Part shown: positions 35,350 to 64,000 of the stretch, one piece after another
Layout of the letters: every line of letters starts with the position of its first letter
Position numbering within the stretch: the first letter of the stretch is position 1
Assembly: GCF_001949145.1 (NCBI RefSeq)
Contig: NW_019091474.1
Coordinates: 199,596 to 263,595 of the forward strand
Length of the DNA stretch: 64,000 nucleotides
Source of the DNA: Acanthaster planci
Lineage: Eukaryota; Echinodermata; Asteroidea; Valvatida; Acanthasteridae
Direction of reading: 5' to 3'
The notes under the pieces: model-generated
Database searches by the model: none
Told to the model about the DNA's origin: nothing
What the model saw: only the letters and a program-made list of their open reading frames with translations
Program-made: the position numbers and the translations under genes

Positions 35350-36690
35350 CACCATGATTCCAAGGCCGTTATATAGATCAGTCGTGTCTTCATATGAACA
35401 TAATTAATTAGCATAATTATTGTCATCAATAGGGTATCCAGGTTTGCTTGGAGTCGGGGAAATGTGTATTGCTTTCTGGAAACGATTCAGGTCAAGTTAT
35501 GTGGCTTTTCTAAATCTACTTTTAGACCCTTGAAACAAACCTGGTTATGTAAGCTTTCTACGGTAGTGTAAAAACCCGTGAACGCAGCCAATCGCATGTA
35601 CGCCTACCTTCTTGTGGGGGACTTCCGGCTTGTGAAACGTTCTAATTCCGGCGAACCGAAACAGCTTCCAGCGGTGGCGTTTCAGTTATTCGTCTTGTGA
35701 GCGCCCTCTCGCATATCAACAACACAACAACGTCTTGACCAAAACTCAGTGCTTCTACTTTCAAGGAAAATTCCTTATTTTAAGGAAATTTTTGCTTTCG
35801 AAGGAAGTTTTAAGGAAATGAAAAAATCTAAGGAAGTTTTGAGGAAATGCCCCGAATCTGAAGTAATTCTAAGGAAATTATTAAATTCTGAACAAATTCT
35901 ACAAACATTCTCAAAATAAGCAGCAAAATTTACATTTCAAACTCTACAGTAATATTCTGCCAGTCTGATTTAGGATGACAGGAAACAAGACTAGTAGAAT
36001 AAAACTTTCTGCGCATGCGCACAAGTTTGTCTGTTGTCATGCAGATCAATATCACCACACATGATCCACAAAGCCTGATGTTTTGGTTCAAGACCGCGAG
36101 TTTGAGCATTGTTCTGACCTCTGCTTATATCATCTAGCAAACAAACATGGTAGTTTTGGTAGTATATTAGGCTTTTTGGTGGTTAACTAAATAAAAAAAT
36201 AAGAAAATCGGGAGGAAAATAAGGAAATTTGGCTCTGGGGATATGGAAATTTTCATTTTGACTGTGGAAGCACTGCCAAATAACTGCTTTTCAGTCTGCA
36301 CGCATGCGCGTATAACCAGTGGAGCAAATCCAAGACCTAAACCTCCAAGGCAACAGATTTGGGATGCGCTCAAACGATTGGGCCGTCATATATCATTGAA
36401 ATGGGGCATTAATACTGTCAACAGATCTGAATGGCCACACGCTTCTTTTTTCATATATATTTTATTACGCAACAGTGGACTTCTTGTACTTTCCCACGCA
36501 AAATGATTCTTGAAAGCAGACTATCGAAGCTTAAATCATACTTAAGTCCGACCTGCACATACATGTACATGTAGACCAAAGATCGTAGCGGTATTCGATC
36601 TTTGACATGGACTCATCAGCTTCAGAAGGCTCTTTTCAGAGTTACGATTATAGCCTTCATTCAAGTCGGAAGTCTCAGGCGTGTGTGTAA
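35350..36690. other. No gene; degenerate AAGGAA-rich block
   Basis: 35760-35900 contains repeated AAGGAAATTTT/AAGGAAGTTTT words, and AAGGAAATTTGG returns at about 36220. GCGCATGCGC-type words flank it near 36011 and 36300. A 9-bp hairpin CAAAGATCG...CGATCTTTG lies at about 36577-36605. Confidence 0.4.
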
Positions 36691-36699
36691 TAATTATAC

Positions 36700-36796
36700 C
36701 CGTTCCCGGCCGCATCAGCACAGTGAATGTGGAGTGAGCTCGCGAACGTAGCTTGCAGGACTTGCACGCACTTTCACTGGTACGATACCTCGGCAG
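36700..36796 (+). promoter_or_regulatory. Candidate promoter and 5' UTR exon of the receptor tyrosine kinase
   Basis: A relatively CpG-rich block (CCCGGCCGC, GAGCTCGCGAACG) ends in CTCGGCAG followed by a consensus donor GTAAGT at 36797. The first coding exon of the kinase begins at an acceptor (39862/39863), so an upstream non-coding exon is expected. This is the best donor upstream. There is no TATA box. The join to 39863 is inferred. Confidence 0.4.
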
Positions 36797-39700
36797 GTAA
36801 GTTGACTTACATGTATATAAGTTATTTATGCCTTCCTACTCCCCCAGTTCACTGAATTTCGTGTACAGAGACAGTTTGAAGCAACAAGTAAAGACGAATA
36901 CTTTGTGTTTCCACCGAGACGTACCGGTAGTATATGTACACAGTCATGTAACTCCATGGACACCTGCCATTTACGGTACGCGACGGTGTAAATGTACATA
37001 ATGTAGAAGTGACAGTGAAGTTACGTAAGTTACACACATGCAGGGGGGCCTACGTGTACACGAACGTACAGTTCTTGTGGTTGTTTTACAAGGGTTAGAG
37101 CACGGACCCTCTGCTCAGTTGTGGTTAGATGTTACATTTAAGGAAATCACTCCTTTTCCTTTGCAGTGTTAAATAATAATATCAGCTTTCAGAAAGTGAT
37201 AGCATACCCTTAAAGTTAACCCCAACAGGCCGGAAGCTATGCTTGAAGGTACTACTTAGTAGTAAAATGTAGTACTCAGCCCTGTCGCTTGTAAGAGGAC
37301 ATGACATTATTCTCTGAAGCCATAAAATACAATAGAGAAGACAATGTACCATACAATGCTGTGGCACTATGAATGCATGGTTTCATTGTTCTCTGTATGA
37401 TCCGCGAGTAACAATGGAATAAACCTAGCCAGAACTAGTAATTTGTAGCGCTATAGTTCCTTCAGGCTCAGAGTGTTATGTAGTATTTTGTAGTAGTGAG
37501 TACTCTAAGCCAAACAATGCCCGGTACTGTAAGGGTTTAAAGTCAAATTAAGCAGCGATTTAAAGTCAAATTAAGCAGCGAAAATTATTGAAACATAACT
37601 AGATTTATGGAATTTCCATTATATGCTCCATCTATTTTTATTGTGTCTTATCTGGTTACACCAACACCCCTTTGTTCATGGATATCGCCAGCTGGACACA
37701 CTTCATGCCCCCTCCCCATTTCCAAACTCTGGGACCTAACCCCAAACCGTATTACATGTAAGTGCATCACCGGTCAACCCCCCTGCTATTCCTCTCAAGT
37801 TTAAGAGGTCACCAGACATTCGCATTACAATACTAAGCATTCTGTGGCTCAAGTTCTAGTACATGATTGTAATATCTTTTGAGATAGATGGAGGTCAAAA
37901 CCCTCAAACAATGGTTGATGCATTCAATTCCAAGTTTATGTCTCACTTTACAAGTATTAGGACATGTATAAATATATCATAGGCCTACTTAATGTACTCC
38001 ACCAGATGAATAGCAAAGAGTTGTGTTTCACAGGTGTCACCCCACCTGGTACTCTGGGGTGCAAACAAGGCTCAGTTCTGGGGCCCAGCGAACTTTTTAA
38101 CATTACTGATCTCCTTGCATTTGAATTTACTCTGTCATAAAGCTGAGGGTGTGTACCGTACATGCACACGTCTATGTTTACACATGTATGTATGTTAACA
38201 CGTTATATGTTTTTGAGTTGAAGTGCACCCCCAAGCGGCAAAAGCAAGGCAGATGGAGTGAAGGTTTCCAAGTGGGTTCTTGCACACGTTCTGCATGTAC
38301 GCCAAGACCCTACATTAAGGAATAAATTCATTACGTGTACAATGTAGTCAGCGTGCTCCGCATCAAACGCAACAGCGACACCATAAACTAGGGCCTATGC
38401 GATGAGTAATTAAAGCATGGGGGAATAAAACATAAGAAACAAGCTCTCTTTTGTTCCGCTCGGAGCGGATAGGAATGACATTATTGAACTCCAGAGTGAT
38501 CTCTGTGTTCACCATCATTGATGGGTCTTAAAAAGACAATAGGTATGGTATTAATTATTATTAAAAAAGTGTGTCCTTGTGTACCAGTACAAGGAGGGCA
38601 CAGGTGCGGTGTGACATGTACACTACATGCACATGTACCTCAGCCGATGAGCCAACTCAGTGGACCATCATGACTCACTGTGTCAACTCCAGTCTGGACC
38701 TCTGTACTAGTACATGTACAGGTACATGTATGTGCGCATTCAATTGGAAAAGTTTACTCACATGCACCATCATGGTAACACTGAAACCAATGTATTGTGT
38801 ACTTGTCAGAGAAAATGTGGGATCATGGACAAGTCCTCCATTCTTAAGTCAACATGTAGGTCTACATGTATGTGTACGGTACAATACAGTACATGTACAA
38901 TGTACATGTACATACGTACACACACCGCTACTTGGATCCCACATGTAAAATGAACCTACATGTACATGTAAAATGATAAACTTGGCAGCCAAATTTTATA
39001 GCTTGCAAATACATGTACAGATGTGTAAACACCTTGCTGGGCTAGCACAACTTGGTGGGCTGTCAGGCTAATTCTGTCCTGTCTAGATAATGTACGATAC
39101 TTGCAGCCGTACATGTGCAACATGCAGATTGGAGAACTTTTCACTTAAAATTCAAGGAACCTTGTGCCTGAATCAACCAGGCCATGCTTCCCTTTGCATT
39201 CCTGCATCAGTGACTATGCTCCATTTTTCTACTTGTTGATTCTCACCAGACATTTTTTTTGATAAGTGTAAGCATACAGGTACACTGTACATGTACATGT
39301 ATGTACATTTACCTGTTTACAGTACCAGCACTTAGCTGGAGGCTTTCAACTGAAATCACTGTCAGGCATCAAATTTTGGGTAAAGTTGCCTTTGATTTTT
39401 GAGTTGAAAGTTAATTTATACTGGCTGGTGAAATTTCTTAACCTCATTAAAAATGAAGAAATGCAATTTTGGGCATGCATGAGTCTGTTTTCATTACAAG
39501 GTACATGTACACTGTACATGTTCTTGTACAATGTACCAGGTTGGGTGTCATGGACCCATTCAGGCAGCTCCCACAGTGCGATAAAGAAGTCTCCTTTTTT
39601 TATTTTCTTCACCCAAATTTCCCATGGGTGCAGCTGTAGAAGCCTGCCTGTCTGTGTCTCGCTGAGTGGACACGTACATGTACAATGTACATGTACATTT

Positions 39701-39862
39701 ACATGTATATCCCTCAATGTACCGGTACATGTAATATCCCCCCCATGACATGACTGACACTCAGATACGTTGTACCATTAAGCTATTGTACAACACTCAG
39801 TTTTATTCTGATATTTGCCCTCTGACATTTTTTAATAGCTGTGTTTTCCTTTCATATTACAG
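36797..39862. other. Probable first intron of the receptor gene
   Basis: Contains a 21-bp tandem duplication (TTTAAAGTCAAATTAAGCAG, twice in 37538-37580), a LINE scrap and dense TACATGTAC words from about 38.6 kb. It ends in TTTTCCTTTCATATTACAG. Confidence 0.4.
38009..38139 (+). pseudogene. LINE reverse-transcriptase fragment
   Basis: A frame reading GCKQGSVLGP.ELFNI.DLL resembles the QGSxLGPxLFxxxINDL segment (reverse-transcriptase motif B region) of non-LTR retrotransposons. Only about 40 codons are readable before TAA, and the YxDD region was not found downstream. A degraded LINE piece is the most likely reading. Confidence 0.5.
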
Positions 39863-39881
39863 ATGTACTTCAGCAGCAATC

Positions 39882-39895
<14 letters not shown>
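39863..39895 (+). promoter_or_regulatory. Overlapping upstream open frame in the receptor leader
   Basis: If the acceptor at 39861-39862 is used, the mature leader starts with an ATG (39863) whose 10-codon frame ends at TAA (39893-39895). It overlaps the receptor start (39882) in another phase. Such overlapping frames usually reduce translation of the main start. Confidence 0.4.
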
Positions 39896-61219
<21,324 letters not shown>

Positions 61220-61445
61220 CTGACATGAAAAGCCAGCAAAACATGGGACAGACTTTGGTTCATCTCTCAAGTGGAAGGCTGCAATTTTTTTCAGGATATT
61301 CCCTGGACTTCAGGCAAATGTCAGGATATTTCATTCAGAAGTTGTGGATATTGACAAGTTTGACGATTCAGATTTTATTTGTAGCACTTTGTGGATAAAA
61401 CACCAAATGGTAATTTCTCAGCTATTTAAGAAGACAGCTTGTGCA

Positions 61446-61451
61446 AATAAA
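61446..61451 (+). terminator. PolyA signal AATAAA of the receptor gene
   Basis: 227 bases after the stop. The T-rich stretch that follows to about 62.7 kb could be an extended 3' UTR, but no second plus-strand AATAAA was seen there. Confidence 0.6.
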
Positions 61452-61469
61452 TAGCCCAGAAAGGTCACA

Positions 61470-62740
61470 CTACAATGCTGGCATTGTTGCAACTGTTTCT
61501 TAGATTTGTCGTGCATTTCCCACTATCTGCCAATCGCACCCCGACAAGTGCCAGTTTTAGAATGCAGGAGCTTGGATTTTGTAATTCAGCTTGTAGTGCC
61601 CCGACTACAAGTCTGTAAAATTTGGAAATTTCAGCCTGCGTATTCATAAGTGCCTTTTTATAAATAGACTGCTATGTTTTTATGTTGTACAGGTCATAAG
61701 CTGTTTCCCAAAATTCATCTGAAAAGCTTCTTTTGTAGAGAAGAAACTCAAGTGGCATTGCATTTGTTATTTTTGCTGTTAATTAAGAGAACACCTTTTT
61801 CGTTTTAGCTCATTTGACTTTTTACGTATTCCTTGCATTTCAAGGACACTTTCTTTTTGTAATTCGGTACATTTAAAATTAAAGAAATGTTTCAACAGAT
61901 ACAATATTTTGGTACAGTGCGTATTGAGCAAAGATACTTTTACATGTGTTTCAGACAAGCTGTATCAAATAACTGTGTTTGTACCTAAACAGTATTGCTT
62001 TTTGTAACTGCGGCAAAGTTCAATATGGGAGTCTGAAATGAATCATGCAGTGCAACTAGTCTGTTTAGAATCCCTTTTTCTATCTCGTTTGTTGCCACTC
62101 TGCCATTTTATTGTTCCCTTGTTGTCCTTTTGCATTTATTCAGTTGGAAAACAGATGAGCCAGCAGAGTACATCGAGAATGTCATGTGGAACCAATTTTC
62201 CAAATTGGCTATATTTTTGTTAGTTCTTTCTGTGTGTGTACTTTTGAGTAATGGGACGCGAGTGGTGAGGTTTTTGTTTTGTATTTTTTCGTACATCATG
62301 TGTGTGCAAGTACTTGAAAATGTAATGTATTTGACTTGTAAAACCAGTTCTATTTTTATAGCACGATTTACAATTTTATATTATGTCTTTCAGAATATAT
62401 TTGCATATCAAAAGTGTGTTTAATAATTGCTCAGTTTATCATTTCTTTCAGATATAACTTTGGGCATTTAAATAATACCGTCTTTCCTGTCTTTCAGATT
62501 ATAAATTTTGGTGTCTTAGAAGCTCATTTTGTATATTACATTTTTTCTAGTATTCATATTATACAATATTCTTATAAGTGTTGGTTTTTTGTGGACTAAG
62601 GGGTTATTTTTCAAATTTGATAGTTTTTTAACATTTTCAAGTCTTTGTGGAGATAATAACTTTGATGCTGCATTTTTAGGATCTCAAGTTTTGACAGTTG
62701 CATATCTTCCAGTTGTTAAGAATTAGAACAGGAAACATTC
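61470..62740. other. Intergenic or extended 3' UTR
   Basis: T-rich plus strand, no supported coding. It lies between the two convergent genes. Confidence 0.45.
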
Positions 62741-62760
62741 CGTCATGTTTGGCAAACTGA

Positions 62761-62766
62761 TTTATT
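62761..62766 (-). terminator. Minus-strand AATAAA for the convergent gene
   Basis: TTTATT on the plus strand, 215 bases past the minus-strand stop at 62981. Confidence 0.4.
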
Positions 62767-62861
62767 GATCATTTATACACAAATCAATTTACAGGTAAAT
62801 GAGGTATAAAAGGCCCCATACCCCTATTAACTTCCTTATTAGTGTTAAATTGTTCCTAGGG

Positions 62862-62937
62862 TTGTTGACAGGTGGTCGGGCATACATGTTGACAGGTGGT
62901 CGGGCATACATGTGACAGGTGGTCGGGCATACATGTG
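62862..62937 (+). repeat. Minisatellite, three copies of about 26 bp
   Basis: TGACAGGTGGTCGGGCATAC plus ATGT repeats three times with one- to two-base length changes. Confidence 0.9.
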
Positions 62938-62980
62938 ATTGGTGGATAAGGGCTGTCAGTTTGTCATGCTGTACTATCAG

Positions 62981-63420
62981 TCAATTCTTGATAAAAATCA
63001 CGAACTTTACGTTCTGCTTTTCAAAACAGTCTTCCGCAGATTTGCTGATTGACGATTTACTAATTGTGGCAAACCCCAGAAACAATGGATAGTACAGCGT
63101 GATCAAATGACTGTGCACATCCACCAATGACTCTGCCCAAGGGAAGCATTTATTGCTGGTAAAAATGGCAAATAAAAATACAGGTTGTTCAAAGAGTTCT
63201 TTCTTTGTGATTTGTATGTTAAAAAGAAAAACGCGAGGAAGCATTTTTCCTTCTCGGGCATTTCTAAGGTGTTCCGATACCTCCTGATTTAAACCAAGCA
63301 CTGCCTCTGTAACCAAGAACTTCACAAAGCCAGTCTGCTCCAGTCCCATCGCCTTATCAGACAGGTGTTTCCATCCAATTTTCCTTGCCGTGAAATGACC
63401 CTGAATGTATTCCAGCTCCT
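62981..63420 (-). CDS. Terminal exon of an unidentified convergent gene
   Basis: After a minus-strand acceptor (GATCCAG, ends 63421) the frame reads EELEYIQGHFTARKIGWKHL, SDKAMGLEQTGFVKFLVTEA, VLGLNQEVSEHLRNAREGKM and continues to a stop at 62981, about 147 codons. The first half has protein-like helical composition; the second is more hydrophobic and less convincing. I do not recognise a family. The acceptor, the long frame and a polyA signal 215 bases past the stop argue for a real last exon. A weak point is that the pyrimidine tract (CCCCCTTGCCTCCCTCTACC) lies rather far upstream. Confidence 0.4.
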
Positions 63421-63597
63421 CTGGATCGGGTGCCGGTACCCATTACAATTACTCCTTTGGTAGAGGGAGGCAAGGGGGCTGAAGTGGCTAGGAGCAGCTG
63501 CTGTTGACCTTCTGGGCCTAATTTAATGGTGCTGCTAAATACACAATTTGAGGCCTGCAGGGGCTTCACGTACATTATGTCATGGAATTTAGTAAGT

Positions 63598-63846
63598 ACC
63601 AAAGATCGTATAGTGCCGTGTAGCAGCGCAAGATGGCGAATTCCACCGTGAATACACGTAAAACGTAATCGCATGGGTGCCATTTGAGCAAGCAATATGC
63701 CTGCGCAATGCACATTAATGCACAGGCGCCCAAGTATGACTGTAAACTACGCAGGCGTATCGCTTGCTCAAATGGCGCCCATGGTAATTACACCTTTTGG
63801 GCAGAGTTATCCATCTTGCGCCTTTGGCGCTATACTATCTTTGGTA
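63598..63846. mobile_element. Foldback MITE, family G
   Basis: Left TACCAAAGATCGTATAGTGC ... GCGCAAGATGG ... GGGTGCCATTTGAGCAAGCA ... GCCTGCG pairs with right CGCAGGCGTATCGCTTGCTC, AAATGGCGCCCATGG ... CCATCTTGCGCC ... GCTATACTATCTTTGGTA. Arms are about 105 bases and the loop about 40. Non-coding; it would sit in an intron of the minus-strand gene. Confidence 0.88.
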
Positions 63847-64000
63847 AGTACAGCAAATGATTGCTAACCTGGGAAGAAAGATATGCTTTTACTTACTGCT
63901 GTAACAATGGAAATCTCTGTGCGTGCGGCAAAGTTAACACAACTTCACCCAGCCCTGCGATGAAATAGTGCTTAAGATTAGCAAAGTTTTCTGCTATAGC

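Noticed and set aside
63357-63713. 118-codon minus-strand frame
   Set aside because: It overlaps, in another phase, the better-supported exon 62981-63420, and its start lies inside the foldback MITE.

Overview
This is a eukaryotic genomic window, AT-leaning and intron-rich, with introns of about 0.5-2.5 kb, short dispersed inverted-repeat elements, tRNA-derived SINEs and one assembly gap at 157-574. Calx-beta receptor architecture, a CART-type cysteine-rich peptide exon, many self-complementary TACATGTA words and frequent TAGGCCTA words suggest a marine invertebrate deuterostome (lancelet, echinoderm or hemichordate). Species is not determinable from the sequence alone.

The best-supported gene is a 19-coding-exon receptor tyrosine kinase on the + strand (39882-61219). 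All splice sites and phases join into one 957-residue reading frame: signal peptide, one EGF-like domain, four Calx-beta domains, one transmembrane helix, a complete kinase domain and a short tail ending ETVL. Each Calx-beta domain is a two-exon cassette with phase-1 borders. A likely 5' UTR exon and promoter lie near 36.7 kb. A convergent minus-strand gene of unknown family ends just downstream (exon 62981-63420, polyA signal 62761-62766).

The left 36 kb is gene-poor. It holds the terminal exon of a monocarboxylate-transporter-like gene (5633-5760), a TATA/Inr promoter with an open first exon (13743-14031), and what looks like a CART-type neuropeptide gene. That gene has a recognisable last exon at 31431-31577 and a candidate TATA-driven signal-peptide exon near 19617-19836 that needs a one-base shift to read.

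The rest is mostly mobile-element debris: a broken Tc1-like transposase (3188-3932), a mariner-type helix-turn-helix relic (6640-6919), a LINE reverse transcriptase scrap, two SINEs, several foldback MITE families each present in two copies, a hAT-type MITE with its 8-bp target duplication, and a foldback element split by a 184-bp insertion with a 10-bp target duplication. Minisatellites of 64, 35 and about 26 bp are also present.
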